A stretch of DNA of 64,000 nt from Acorus gramineus (taxonomy: Eukaryota > Streptophyta > Magnoliopsida > Acorales > Acoraceae). Within the stretch, counting starts at the first letter, position 1, and each line of letters begins with the position of its first letter. The stretch is from contig CM060849.1 of the NCBI GenBank assembly GCA_030737835.1, forward strand, positions 12,171,716 to 12,235,715, written 5' to 3'. Both the position numbers and the translations under genes were made by a program. Below the pieces are notes generated by a model that saw nothing but the letters and a program-made list of their open reading frames with translations, was not told the origin of the DNA and did no database searches. Positions 31,729 through 44,610 of the stretch are shown piece by piece.

Positions 31729-34700
31729 TTATTGGGGGAGTGGTATGTCTGCAAGATCTTCTCTGTATGGAACATGATCAATGGTTCGCTCTTCGGCCCC
31801 CTTTTCCATTTCAATCTGGTTCGACTCCACCGACATGCCTACGAACGTCACGGTTCTGTCCTTGCGAAACGTGAGATAAATCACAGAAATGATATATATG
31901 GCCATGATAGGGAACACAATTATTCCCACAAATACATTGCCCACCACTGGCAAGCTATTATGGATTAACCAGTCGACAAAGCCTGTGCTCAAATAGTATA
32001 TGTTGATGCCGATTATACATAAACCAAGGATCCACGAAATGATGATAATCTGCAACGAAAACCGACATATTAATACTAATAAGATTGATTGTTTTCACAA
32101 TCCTCTTAACTGAACCGGTTAGAGAGTAGTTTATTTTTTTTTTGGTTTCATAGAGAGTAGGCATTAAGAAGGCTGGATGGTTGATTCATGGTGCTTGCCT
32201 AGTAGGGATTTGTATGATTAATAATGATAATGATGATTAGAGAGCAGTTTATATTTGATACCTCTAACTTTTGTATGTGTGCTTATATTAATTTAAAAAG
32301 GCTAACTACAACAATGATTTGTCATTAATTTATCCTGATAAAATAAACATCCTTTGAGCAATACAAACAATAACTTCCATTCCGCAGTGACAAAAATATA
32401 TACTCACATAAATGGAGTTCTTGTGTGGTCCCATCTTGGTACGACTACTACTGAACTTGAGAAGTGGAATTAGAGCAAATGGAAGCTCAAATGACAAAAT
32501 CATCTGCACAAAAATATTAGTTATATTATCTAATAAAAATTAATAGTTGGCAACAATATTTACAACAATGAGGGATATGTTGCCATATTGGAAAATGATA
32601 TATCTAACTTTGTGTGCAATCCTCACCAATTTTTTTTTATAAATAATATATTCACACATTGAAGTACATACTGTTATAGGAATTGAAGTGTACACTAAAA
32701 TATATTGGAAAATGATATGTCTAGCCTCGTGTCCAATTCTTAAAAAAAAAAAAAAAAAATTGTAGCCTTATATTCTACGATAAAGCTCCTACACTACACT
32801 ACGCTATTGGATTGTATGAAACTATAGACAGGGCAACAAAACTGACTAAATGTATATCAACACTCAGTCATCATATTTTTTGAATTGATTATACTATTTC
32901 CTATTCCATTAGAAAGAGTAAACATTTACCGATGCAATTATAATAAGGCGTCCTGATCCTGCAGATCCACCAATAATGGTAACAATGAGGCTTGGAACAA
33001 TGGCGATACACCTGGTCATTAAATTCCTCAACCATGTCTTCATTCTGAGATCCAAGAATCCCTATTCAATGAGTTCAAAACTACATTAAAACACAGCATC
33101 AATAGAACAACAATTCGATTGGAAAATGAAAATACCATCGCTTGTCAAGCATACCTGCATGACATATTGTCCCGCATATGTTCCAGTGATCGTAGAGCTC
33201 TGTCCAGAAGCTAGCAACGCAATTCCATACACGACCTTACTTGAACTGCCCAGCACATTCTGTAGTAAAATATAACCACAATTGAGAAACATAGATTTAA
33301 TGAAGTAAATTAAAAAATTGGAACCCCAAAAAAAAAAAAAAAAAAAAAAAAAAACAGAGAGGAGTTGACCCTGAGGAGAAAGGAAGCTGAATTGAGGGTG
33401 AGATCACTACATCTCTCTGAATCATCTGCGGAGAGGTTGGTCTGAGAGCATACAGTCCCTGAGACAGAGACAACCGCGATGTTAATGAGCAATGCCACGA
33501 ACAACGCGAATCCGCTCTCCAAGAGGAAGTACCTGCACGCACTCTGCAACACAGATGGAATTAAGCAAAAGCTTACACATACATCAACATCGTGATCTTT
33601 CTTTCATATGATAATTGGTGAATAGCTTGATTTGGTTTTGCGTTAGCTTACATTGATTCCTTTGACAGATGGAGTAGTCTTTCTTGAAAGAACTAGTGCT
33701 GAATGCAAGAACAAGTTATGCCTGTAACAAATAAGCAAAATCATTTTAAGCCCGTTAAAATTTGATAATATGGTGGTAGCTTGAGATGGCTCTTCTGTAT
33801 TGTAATTATGTACTCACGGCATGACAAGGGCGCCCAAGAGAGCGATGGCATCCCCGGTGGCTCCCTGGCCTTTGAGTTTTGGAATAAAAAGACCACGTAT
33901 GACCTGTGATGCGGGCGGCTTCACGTAGCTTAGTTCACCAAAGTAACAGCCAGCCATTACGAACACAAGCATCGATATAAGGAGTTCGAGCTTCCGAACC
34001 TGTAATAATAATTGATCAAGTTACCCTTAGCATCTTCCAGTAAAACTAAGAAAATATCGTAAGTTAGTCATTATTTTTTTTTCATATTTTTACTTTCAGA
34101 TATTGTCTGTATGCGCAGGTTATGTATGTGTATGGATGAATAATAAGTATGAGATTCAGTAGTACAGGGAGTGTTTGAATGTGCATTTGAAAAGACTGAG
34201 TTTACAAGAATGTTTTCAAACAAGAAAAAAAAAAATTGCAGCTTAATTAAAAGCTGTAGACACATTTTTGTAAATAATTGTTAAAAAGTTAGTTTTTTCA
34301 TAATCTGTGGAGAGATGGCTCATCAATATCCTGCCAACTCAGTTTTAAACTCAACTTTTGAGTAAAAGCTAATTCTCAATCCTACATCCAAACGCCCCCA
34401 TAGATACATAATAATTGGCATTACAATAAATAGGAGATGATAACAATTTATAATCGAACTTCCGCAAATATCCCCCCTCAAAAAATAGTTTAGGGAATCA
34501 AATCTCGGAAAACACAAATTTTCAAAAAATAAATAAATGTAGAAGTTGATAGCATCCACATAGTTCATAACAATATACAAAGGACGTTCATTGAAAAATT
34601 ATAACCCGATTTTTTTAATTATATGCTAAAAAAATGTATAAGAATCTAAAAATAAAGGGGCCATTTAAATAGATGCATAAGTTATTCTAGGGTTTATACA

Positions 34701-36710
34701 TATTCCATGAATAGTTGACTTTATTAATGGAATAAGTGATTTTCTGTTTGGTTGTGTTTCCAGTTATTTTTGTTGAAAAATGTAATAATAAAGGTTGAAG
34801 TGTTTAGTTGATGAAGAATAAAATGTGAATAAAGTGTAAAAAATTGATTTGACATGTGAGCCTCATTGATAAAGTTTTTCTTTGATAGCGTTCTATTTAT
34901 TGCAATTTTTGTGATGCAATATATAACAAATTATTGCAATTTTTGTGATGCACTAGATAATGTTTTTGCAATAAAAAAAATAAAAAATTAGAGAGTATAT
35001 ATGTTTATTTTCTTTGATAAAGTTCTATTTATTGCAATTTTTGTGATGCACTAGATAATATAAAGAAAAAAAAATATTTATTACGATGTGGTTTGTTTTT
35101 GAAGAAATGATTTAGTCAGGTCTGAATACCCTCAGTATTGACCTGCATAATTTATGAATCAAACTATGTAGTTTATAAGTTAAACTGCACAGTCAATTAT
35201 TGAGTATAGTGTTATTCCCTCTACAATTTAATTGATAAACTGTGTAGTTCGATTAATAGAGTATGTAATCTGCTTTAAAATTGGACGGCTAGAAAATTTT
35301 AAAACCTAAAAAATATGAAATCTTGTCTAAGCTTTGGACGGTCACGGTCAGTCATCCCCAGCGAGATGAAAGAAACGTGGACCCCAGGTGACATTGCCTC
35401 TGGGACCAGTTTTTATCTTTTTGGAAAAAAACACAACATTATATTGTGGTCCACAAAAGACAAAGGCCAATTGTTTTTTTTTAATAAAAACAATTAACTC
35501 TTCATGGAAGTAGCTGCTTTGTCATGATCTTTTAATGAACTGACCAAGATGGTCTGACTTATCTCGCTCATTTATTTTTGGAGCTCTTAAGTTTAATTGA
35601 TCGTTGGAAACCCAACTTAAAAAAATATATATCCAACCAAATTTGGATATATAGATAGATGTAATAGATACCCCATATTTTTGAAGTCCAAGAAGCATTA
35701 GCGTGCTCAATCCAGTGATGAGGACCCCTCCCCATAAAGGTATGTGAAACAGAATGTTGAGAGCAAAAGCTGTTCCTATAACTGCACCAAACCACCAGTA
35801 ACATCGAATGAATTCGTGTATATAAGAGAAATATAAAACCACTAAGAGCAACATATATAGGCATGGCATACCTTCAGGTATATCAGCAGCAATCACTGCA
35901 ACTTCAGCCAGCAACCACAAGCAATATTTCACAAACTTTGGGTATTCTGCTTTACATAACTCAGCTAGGTGCTTCCCTGTCATAATTCAAATAATAATAA
36001 TAATAAAAACAACTTTCATTATTTGTCTGATCATGGAAGAAAATTTTGAAGGGGAGAGTTTCAAATAGTACGTACCAGTTGTTACACCGAGATTGGCTGC
36101 CAAAGATTGAATGATCAGAGCGAAAATCAGCCCGATCAATATCACCCAAAGGAGCTGTTTAATACAAGCAATATTTTTTCAATAAAAGCTGTGCAAGTTG
36201 GTGAGTTTCTTTACCTAACATGCATCTACATACCTCGTATTTATGATTAGCTCCTGCTTGGAGATCCGTTTCTACTGTTACACAAATCACAAATTATTTG
36301 TTAAGACTCCACATGTATAATTAGTTATTTAGCTATATATAAATATATATAATATATAAGAGAGACTCTTACAGTTGCCCGGATCAAGATAGGCCAAGGA
36401 GACAAGAAAGCCAGGTCCCACATGGTCTATAAACCTTCTCCACACAGGTTTCTGCAAATAGAAAACAAACACGAAGGTGATATATATGTTCTGAAAAGAC
36501 AGAAACAAATTAAAAACTTTAGAACCTGAAGAGAGAAATTGAACATTGAATATATATATTAAACGGAAATAATTGACAATAATACATGTATACCTTCGTC
36601 TCTTCATCTCCTGAAATCTGATACTTGGACTCATTTTCCAACGAGGCTATTCGGTTGCTCCCTCTCCATGATGGTGCATCCCTTCCCAACCCTTCTTGTT
36701 CATTTGCCAT
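31729..36710 (-). CDS. NRAMP metal-ion transporter, copy A, 13 exons, intact
   Basis: Thirteen exons (minus): 36710-36594, 36451-36373, 36274-36234, 36154-36076, 35976-35872, 35781-35672, 33999-33818, 33721-33652, 33543-33370, 33259-33155, 33061-32930, 32503-32408, 32049-31729. All introns are GT/AG and the frame stays open, giving 536 residues, normal for plant NRAMPs. Metal-site motifs are present: YLDPGN (end of exon 2) and MPHNLFLHS (exons 7-8). The transport signature region [13 protein letters not shown] is in exon 10. About 10-12 membrane helices are visible. The exon count and sequence point to the AtNRAMP1/6-type subgroup. These proteins move Fe, Mn and related divalent metals by proton symport at plasma or internal membranes; which metal and membrane are not decided here. 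Intron 6 (34000-35671) is the longest and holds repeats. Confidence 0.93.
34880..35070. repeat. Repeats inside NRAMP A intron 6
   Basis: ATTGCAATTTTTGTGATGCA occurs three times (about 34903, 34932 and 35033). A weaker copy lies in intron 6 of NRAMP copy B near 63520. Confidence 0.8.
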
Positions 36711-36711
36711 C

Positions 36712-36757
36712 TCTCTTTCTCTCTCCCTCTCTCTCTCTAAAACAGAACACACAGTCA

Positions 36758-36789
<32 letters not shown>

Positions 36790-36792
36790 GAC
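36712..36792. repeat. (TC)n microsatellite in the NRAMP A leader
   Basis: Interrupted TC runs lie directly upstream of the ATG on the gene's strand as GA repeats, a common feature of plant 5' UTRs. Length changes here could affect expression. Confidence 0.9.
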
Positions 36793-36837
36793 TTTGAGTT
36801 TCAGTATCTTATGTTAGACCTCATCTTCACTTGCTCA

Positions 36838-36848
36838 TTATTTATAGA
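36838..36848 (-). promoter_or_regulatory. TATA box of NRAMP copy A
   Basis: The minus strand reads TCTATAAATAA about 130 bases upstream of the ATG. A start about 30 bases on would give a leader of about 100 bases that contains the GA repeat. Confidence 0.5.
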
Positions 36849-36849
36849 A

Positions 36850-37525
36850 GATGAGCCACTGCATGTGTCAGTACATTTAATAATTAAATAAATAATGGCA
36901 TCATGAAATGAACGAGACCCCCGTGGTGGTTTCCATTGCCTCAACTTTTTAATTTGGCATCGTGTACTAAATGCTTGGTGTTCCAACAAATGTAATATAT
37001 ATATAATGGTGCAAATTATTTTTAATTATATTTTAAATTGAAAAAGAAAATACACCCATATAAACTTCATCTCATATAAAAACATATATTCTAATGAAAA
37101 TAAAACAGAGTACTATTAAAAAAATGCAAAATGAAGGTGGAATTGCATGACAGACGGATATGTTTGGGTAATAAAAAAAATAAAATGGATGTAAAAAGAC
37201 ACTACCAGTGGATATACATTGATGTGAAATTATCAAAATACCATCTCATGGTAAAATTACTAAATTGAGATGAATTTTGTCTTCAACGTCTCAAATTATA
37301 GGAAAGTATAAAAATGGGCTTTTCTTTATCCTGTAGAGTTGGTAGTCGCATCACTCTAAATTCGTGTTTATACCACGATCATGATCTCATAATCTAACCT
37401 AATCCCAAGTTGGTTGGCTTCGTTAATCAGCTATAGTTATTTATCGTGAAGCTTTCAAAGCATTATAATGGGAAAATAGAACACTCAGTTTATTTCAATG
37501 CCCAAAATATATTATCATTTTTTAA
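36850..37525. other. Upstream region of NRAMP A, no gene seen
   Basis: AT-rich sequence with no convincing coding frame or repeat boundary. Confidence 0.45.
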
Positions 37526-37529
37526 AAGG

Positions 37530-37993
37530 ATAAATACATGTAACACCCTCAAAGTTCATCTATATTCAGATCGACCCCTTCTTGTTTTGAAAATCCATAT
37601 AACCCCCTCAAATTTAGCAATTTATATGTATAGCCCCCTGCCGTTACTTCATATAACCAGGCCATGGTTAACATAATCCTAGAAGATGAAATGACTAAAC
37701 TGTCTCCATCACCAACCTCACAAAACAGAGAAACAACCCACCCATTTTTCATTCCATTTCACCCCCTTCAACTGATCGTCGCCCTCATCCCCCTCAGTCG
37801 AGCGTCGACCCGCTTGCAATTGCTCCCCCTCATCCCCGCATCAGTTGTGGTGTCTGCCCCCTCATCTGCGCCTCAATTTAATTTAACAAGGAAATTAACT
37901 CAGGGGAGTACTTACTTAACCAAGAAAACTTTCTGGGGGTGGGAAAATATGGATATTGACAGACTTTCTGAGGGGTATATGCATTTTTTTCTT
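37530..37993. mobile_element. Long-TIR element with GC-rich centre
   Basis: The left part (AAAATCCATATAACCCCCTC) and right part (AGGGGTATATGCATTTTTTT) carry the terminal phrases of the long-TIR family. The centre (about 37715-37880) is C-rich and clearly unlike its surroundings. No protein was recognised in it. The arms have diverged. Confidence 0.45.
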
Positions 37994-38510
37994 TTTAAAA
38001 AATTACAAACATGAAAGTGAAATATATATATTACAAAAAAATTATATGTTATCATTTATAAAAATCATAAAAAAGTTTCAATAAAATATATACCTTGTTA
38101 CAATAAGTGAAGGGAATTAATAAGATAAATAAGACTATATTTGATACTGTAAAAAGAACAAAGTATAACAATGCTCTTGTATAAAATGTTTGTGTAACTT
38201 AGTTTATTACTTGTATTTTGGATTATATTTTGAAGATTTTAAACAAGTTAATTATCTAAAAAATATCCGTATCTGATCCGTATTCGAAGATATTCAAAAC
38301 TGAAAAATTAAAATCTGTATTCAAATTATCATGATAAGATATGGATATTAATATATCCGATTCATTGACCAGTGTAGCGCAATGTACTGTCCCACAACCT
38401 TCTATGTACATCATCAGTGTGCATCATCAGGTCTGTCATTTTCTATAGTGATTGCATCCTATAGAAAACATCATCAGGCATCAAGGCATCAATGTTTGAT
38501 CCATTAATCT

Positions 38511-39020
38511 CTTATCCCCCTATGGCATGGATCATAAGACAAGAATAATAAAGAATAGATGAGAATAGTTAAAAAAAATTATTTATTTTGATAAAATAAA
38601 CATCGATAGTTATGTCTGGATAAACTAGAATAAGGTCTGATAACTATTCTTAGAAAATGGTAGAATTGCTTATCAAGGCTTATCTATGCCAATTGATAAA
38701 AATATCTCACCTAATAGAGTCACACAGATTCCAAAAACTGTCACATCTATCAAATCAATCATATATCTCTCACACTATTCCCAGGGGGTATAATTGTCAT
38801 TTAAAAAATCATAAACTCTTATTCATCCCTTATCAACCATTTATCATCACTTTATCCAAGGTGAACCAAACAACAAAAAAGTCATTTTTACGTTTTTCAA
38901 TAAAAATAACAAAAAAGACAACCAAACAAAAAGTTGCTTATTCAGTCTGGATTGTTATCTATCCCAGTATAGCTATCGGAAGCGAATAACCTAATGTCAT
39001 ACCCCATACGGGGGGATTTG
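38511..39020. mobile_element. MITE-like element, family shared with 62570-63200
   Basis: It begins near TATCCCCCTATGGCATGG and ends near CCCCATACGGGGGGATT, whose inverse is similar. The interior (CTGTCACATCTATCAAATCA, CTCACACTATTCCCAG) is shared with the element in intron 6 of NRAMP copy B. No coding function is supported despite open frames. Confidence 0.65.
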
Positions 39021-39034
39021 TAGGAATAGATAGA

Positions 39035-39275
39035 ATACAAAACTATGCGGTTGGTTGCGCGATTGTGCAGCGTTTGCAATTACAGAAAACTGCTTCTGCA
39101 ATCGTGCAACCAAACAGTTTTATTGTAGCAGCTTTCTGCACATAGATTTTAAACAAATAGTGCTTAAAAGCTGCAATTTCCAAAAGCTGTGGGAGATAAG
39201 CTTCCTGCAGAATCAGTTTTAAAACACAGATTCTTACAAAATCAGTTTTAATCGTACAACCAAACGCATCCTAAG
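39035..39275. mobile_element. Small TIR element (MITE)
   Basis: The left end CTATGCGGTTGGTTGCGCGA and inverted right end GGATGCGTTTGGTTGTACGA agree closely. The interior contains further CAACCAAAC motifs. The target duplication was not resolved. Confidence 0.6.
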
Positions 39276-39729
39276 AAATTTTTTAATATTGAAACTTAAT
39301 CCTGTCACAACCTACTTACTGAACCCGTTGTTTATTACATTGATCCTACTAGAAATCACAGTTCCAGTCCAGAATACATGACCTTTGCAATCGTTGTCAA
39401 GGTCCACTGCTTCACCCACTCCACCCAACCTTTAAAAATATAAAGATCAGAGGTTAAACAGACCAATTTTGTATTATTAATTTGTTTGATTTGGTGTACC
39501 TGAGTATCACCCATTTTAATTATCTAAAAAACTTCTAAAAATTTTAAAAATATATAGATTCAATTTCTAAATCAATATTATTTATAAAAAAAAAAAACAC
39601 TTTCAAAATCAATGTCAAAAGAAATTTTAAAATAAATGCACTTGAACTAAGGAAAGGAGATCTAGTTCAATCAATCCGGTGAATGAATCTGAGTCTTTAT
39701 TCGGTTGACACAAATGACTTATAACAATT

Positions 39730-40595
39730 AGGAAAAAATCTATATAGCTACTTAGAAACTTATGAAAATTAGATAAAGTACATGTAAAATTGATAAATTT
39801 TTTTACGTCCCTATCTTATTAGATAATATTTATTTTAGTCCCTACCATAACCGAAAAGTAACCAGATCTCTAATTAACCATAACAATACATGATAAATTA
39901 TTGTGATACTCTTTTAAAATTTATTTTCTATCTTTGAAAAAATTAATATAACTCCGTGAAAACTTATGAAAATCGAAAAAAACCCCTATAAAACCAGTAA
40001 ATCCCTTACAAAAATATATTAAAATCCTCAATCATCATAAACAATTATTTCTTCTCATAATCTCATCTTAAAATTAAATAGATGAAATATAGTTTATAAA
40101 TTTTTATATAAACCCATATTCTCTAACAAACTAATTAAAATTAATTAAAAAAGAATCTATATTACCTATTCATCAAATCTAATTAAATTTGATCAATTTT
40201 ATTATTTTAATGCATATGATTTTTTTAAATAGGATCTCAAAATCTGTTTTTAAAATGAAAATACACAATTTTCTGACCTTAGGAGGCTTCTTAGCAGAGG
40301 TGATAAGAGCATACTCAGTATTTCTACTTTTAAAGTGGTATTTTGGTCATAAAAATGACTGATTTAAATTTTAATAGTTTTTCAAATATTTATTTGAATT
40401 CTGTTTTCATATATTTCGTTAACCAAAACAAAAAATATTACTGGAATATGCTACTTGCACTAATGGAATATTAACTCATGGACTAAAACCATTAACTAGA
40501 ACAAAATATAGGGATCATCTAACATGATTTACTGATTTTACATGGACCTTTTCTTATTTTCATTAGTTTACGAGGAGTTATATCAATTTTTTCCT
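39730..40595. mobile_element. Long-TIR element, 866 bp, with 7-bp target duplication
   Basis: The left end AGGAAAAAATCTATATAGCT and inverted right end AGGAAAAAATTGATATAACT start TIRs of about 90 bases. AACAATT flanks both sides (39723-39729 and 40596-40602). The interior is AT-rich and noncoding. Long TIRs suggest a Mutator-like affinity, although 9 bp would be the usual duplication there. Confidence 0.75.
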
Positions 40596-40763
40596 AACAA
40601 TTATATTGACTTGTATATTATATTTGTCGACAGTCACATAAATATATGAACATAAAAACATAAATTTTAGAAATAACACAATTGGTATGAGAATGATGTG
40701 GGTCACAATAAATTAAATGGTATGATAACTCCTGTTTCTCACTTACTATACAAGGATGAGATG

Positions 40764-40980
40764 AAGAGTCCCCTACAGCTTACTACGCTGGTAGAGGACA
40801 CCCTCCTCACTATGAGAGACGGAGGTTCGAGTCTCGCTAGGACGAGAGAAAAGGTGTATTTAGCCCTTTGAGCTGTATAATAGACTTTCTGCCCTGTTTG
40901 TATATGGTCAGTCTAGTAGTTGTACTAGTAGTTAATTGTGAGGCTTTGTAGTAGCCCCTTGACGGTCTTTCTACCAATAA
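40764..40980 (+). mobile_element. tRNA-derived SINE with 12-bp target duplications
   Basis: A 217-bp insertion is flanked by AAGGATGAGATG at 40752-40763 and 40981-40992. A pol III B-box-like GGTTCGAGTC lies at 40824-40833, about 60 bases in, after GAGAGACGGA. The A box is not clear. The body ends in CTACCAATAA without a long poly-A. It matches the layout of plant tRNA-type SINEs. Confidence 0.85.
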
Positions 40981-41021
40981 AAGGATGAGATGTAAAATAA
41001 GAATAGATGGTGACACGTTAT

Positions 41022-41490
41022 GCCTCCGTTTGGATACAGAATAGGATTTATTCTTGGGTATATAATTATTCTGACATAAATGAGTATAAATAAGAATAAA
41101 GGGATTTTGTATTTGGTTGTGTTTTGAATTATTCTCGTTGGAAAATGTAATAATAAATTTTTATTATCTGGATAAAATGTGAATAAAGTATAGATAATGA
41201 TTTATAAAAGATAAAAAAATAATGATAGTTGAACTGACATGTGATTTGTTAGAGATGATAACAGTTGATTTGACAGTGAACTCACATATTCTTTAGATAG
41301 AATAGCTTGAATAACTTTAATTCCAGTGATTGATTGGAATGCATATATCATTTTATATCAGTTTATTCTGATATAATTTATTTTTAAGTATTCCCTACAT
41401 CTAAATAATTAAAAACAGTTATTTTGTTTTATTCTTGCTTATTCTTGTTCTCACTCATTCTTCGTACTATTCTCTTTTCAAATGGGGGCG
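41022..41490. mobile_element. MITE-like TIR element
   Basis: The left end GCCTCCGTTTGGATACAGAAT and inverted right end GCCCCCATTTGAAAAGAGAAT match. The interior includes GATAACAGTTGATTTGACAG, shared in inverse with the element at 20475 and in part with 34680-34870. It has no coding capacity. Confidence 0.65.
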
Positions 41491-41502
41491 TAGTGTACTT
41501 AG

Positions 41503-42195
41503 ATTTGGTAGTGGAAAACGATCGGTGAAAGTACAATGGTGGTAAAAAAGATTGATGCATAAAGATATGTATGGCTGAGGTCATCCTCGTGAAATGACAT
41601 GCAATGTGGTTTTATTTGGTCGTGCATCTTTTTTTGTCCTCTTGAGAGCAACAGATCAATAGAAGAGGTTCATGTGCAGTTATTTCCTTTCCAAACGAGG
41701 TGTGGTGTACTTGGATTTGGTATTGGACTAGGATCGGTGAAGGTACAAAGGCGGTAAAAAAGATGGATGCATGAAGATAGCGTAGGATAACGTTACATCG
41801 AGTTTTATTTTCAATCTCAATTTCAATTTATATGTATTTTGAATTTTTTTAAAATATTATAACTCATCTAATGAAATATATATTTTTATAAAAAATGAAA
41901 CATATATTTCAATGAATTGCATGGATACATTTATAGAAAATATTAAAAAATTCTTTCAAAACATATGTCTTGTTAACATGAGTCAATCGACACATATAAA
42001 GCTGGAATTGAGGCTGAAAATGAATATGGGTGTAACAGCGCTTCGATGCGTATATATGGCTGAGGTCTTCCTTGTGAAAAGACATGCATTGTGGTTTGAT
42101 TTGGTTGTGTATCTGTTTTGTCCTCCTGAGAGCAACGGATGATGGCCTCACTTGCATCAATAGAAGAGGTGTATGTGCAGTTATGCAAGGTGCAT
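41503..42195. repeat. Local repeats of about 120 bases, unknown family
   Basis: TATGGCTGAGGTC..CC and onward to AAGAGGT..ATGTGCAGTTAT occurs at about 41570-41682 and 42055-42185. GGATCGGTGAA..GGTACAA-type blocks occur at 41520 and 41730. No coding sequence was recognised. Confidence 0.7.
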
Positions 42196-42199
42196 GGGC

Positions 42200-43090
42200 G
42201 CCATTTTCATGGTCTTAATTCAAAGACTACACGGAGATATAGGGTCGGCCCTTATATTAAAGATTTTAGAGGGGTCCAAGGTGAATTTTTCATTTAGGGC
42301 CTTAATATATTTACATAAAAATTATTAGTGAATATTACGTAATTTTAAAAAATATTTTAAATAAATTCTCAAAAATTTTGAAAACTAACTATTTCTTTAA
42401 AAAAAAAAATTCAAGCATGTCTTGAACATGATGAATTTTAAGTCACATAATGTTTTAATACTCAACTCTTTTGTATTTTTAGACAAAAAAAACTTGTTTC
42501 TTCCTACAATAGTCACAAAGGTCAAAAACAAAACAATATAAATGAAAAAATGCAAAGAAAAAACTGGTTTCCCAAAAATAAAAAAATAGAAGAAAGAAAA
42601 AAAATCAAAACAAAAATAAAAAAATAAAAGCTCACCGGAAAAAATAATATGATATCAAATTTTTTGTTTCAAAAAAGTATCAAACACCAAAAATTCCTTA
42701 AATATTGGGATTCCTTTAATTTATTGATTTGTTAAAAAATTCTTATAATATTAACAATCATAATGAAATAGGATAATGATAAACTCAATTAACTGGATTT
42801 AGGTAATATTTGAATTTTAAGAATTCAGTGGGTTTGAAATCCTAATTTTAGATTTCCTATTGGAACACAAAATATTGGTTGGAATTCGACCTGGAAATCT
42901 AATGATATCCAAGATTCGTCTTTTGTGAATTCAGATCCAAAAAAGGGAATCATAAATCCATGTGAATGGGACAAAGAAAGAAACAAAATAAGTTTTATCG
43001 AAGGATCAATGAAGCTCACATATGTGGACTAGGAATAAGGATACCATTTTAAAGAAGAAAACCTAAATTAAATCAAAGCGTTTTCTCTTG
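42200..43090. other. Intergenic AT-rich sequence, no gene seen
   Basis: A-rich runs at 42540-42640. The ORF at 42825 (minus) is not recognised and has no supporting signals. Confidence 0.45.
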
Positions 43091-43093
43091 TGG

Positions 43094-43195
43094 TCCATTA
43101 GAAAGCACTATTTGTTCCTTTCTCTCCTTGGGAGAGGGTGTGTCTCGACCACCCCGCTAAGGGGGTCTTCCATTAGAAAGCACTATTTGTTCCTT
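43094..43195. repeat. 27-bp direct repeat around a 48-bp GC-rich insert
   Basis: The 27 bases at 43094-43120 recur exactly at 43169-43195 (both start TCCATTAGAAAGCAC). Between them is a 48-base GC-richer segment with GGGAGAGGGTGTG and CACCCCGCTAAGGGGG. It resembles a long target duplication around a small insertion. Confidence 0.9.
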
Positions 43196-43199
43196 TTTT

Positions 43200-44605
43200 C
43201 TACGTAGAAAAGTCTCAAACCTTGACAATGGAGAAACATGCATGCATCCACGTTCATGGATCAACTTGTGAAACATTACAAAGACTGATACATCTTTCAT
43301 AGAAGAAGTACAGATTAAAAAAAATTGTCATGTTGTTGATATTCTACAAGGGAAAATGTCACATATAGTCAATTTTACATTAAAAAACACATACGGCATA
43401 TGTTTTTATTTTTCTTATAAATCATATATAAATATGTATTTTTATAAAAGATAAAGTGTATATACTCCAATAGATTAAATGTAATCATTTATAGAAATAT
43501 GAAAAATTTTCAACGAGATATATACATTGATATAGTGAGTGGAGGGAGTTAATCATGTACATAAGATTGCATTTGGAACTACAAAAATGACAAAAACGAC
43601 TGAGTGTAATAGAGCTCTTATACAAGACAAATAATATAAGAGTTGTTTCACACAGCCCATTTCACATTCATTGTAATGAAATATATACTTGGTTAGATTT
43701 TTTTTTACACATTCTATAAATGAGTTGTCCATATATACTTTATTAGATGAGGTATACTATTTAAAAGCTGGGTTACTTAAAGGGGTTTGGATCCTCTACT
43801 TGTTTTTTTGTATTTGTTTTGTGCTTTGATCAATCAGACGGTCATAAATTAATCAAATAAAATGAATCTATTTATCCATTCATGATTTGATATATTTATA
43901 ACATTTTGATTTTAATTATTGTGATGATATGGCAATCACACAATAAAAGCTAACTAAGATACAAGCAGGAAAAAACAAACAGAGCATCTGAACCCTACTT
44001 ATTGTATTTGGGACTGCAAATATAGTTCTTTATACAACCCTTAAAAATATAATCTCATATATCTCGTTAGCCATCCAAGTTAATTTATATCTAATAATTG
44101 TTATATCTATGGATGATTATAGAACTAGCTAAATTCATTATACGTGGGACTGTCCGCATAAAATAACAAGTTAGATAACCTGTGACGTAGGGATCTTATG
44201 GTACATATGTACCTTGGGTGGTGAATTAGGAATATTATGCAATCCGAAAAAACTGCGTTGTTCGGATTCAGATCTACTGTTTGACAATTACAGAGAAACT
44301 ATATGTTGTCCAACAAAAAATCTGTAATGTAGACGTTTAAAAAAATTTCATAAAAATGACATCATTTATGATATTATTTATAATAAAATCAGTGCATGCA
44401 CTTTTTAATTTCTTTTGAATCATCTATATAATACTCATCCATAGGTCAATATAGAATTTTTCTATGTTAGGAATGCAGAGTCTCATTCCGTCGTTGGTCA
44501 TGTTTGGCACCGAATCTAATGGGCACTCTTATAAACATAGATATACTTTTAATCCTATTTAATACTACATTATTATTATTATAAACTTCATTTAGAATAT
44601 GAGCG
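43200..44605. other. Intergenic AT-rich sequence, no gene seen
   Basis: Contains copies of the dispersed AT-rich block at 43400-43530 and 43650-43760. No ORF of note. Confidence 0.45.
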
Positions 44606-44610
44606 ATGTT

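Noticed and set aside
33297..33552. Two overlapping minus-strand ORFs at NRAMP exon 9
   Set aside because: One frame is exon 9 itself read into the intron; the other is an out-of-frame shadow. The exon was kept with its splice sites.
40764..40980. A tRNA gene at the B-box motif
   Set aside because: The stem pairings and anticodon arm of a real tRNA cannot be built, and flanking target duplications show a SINE.
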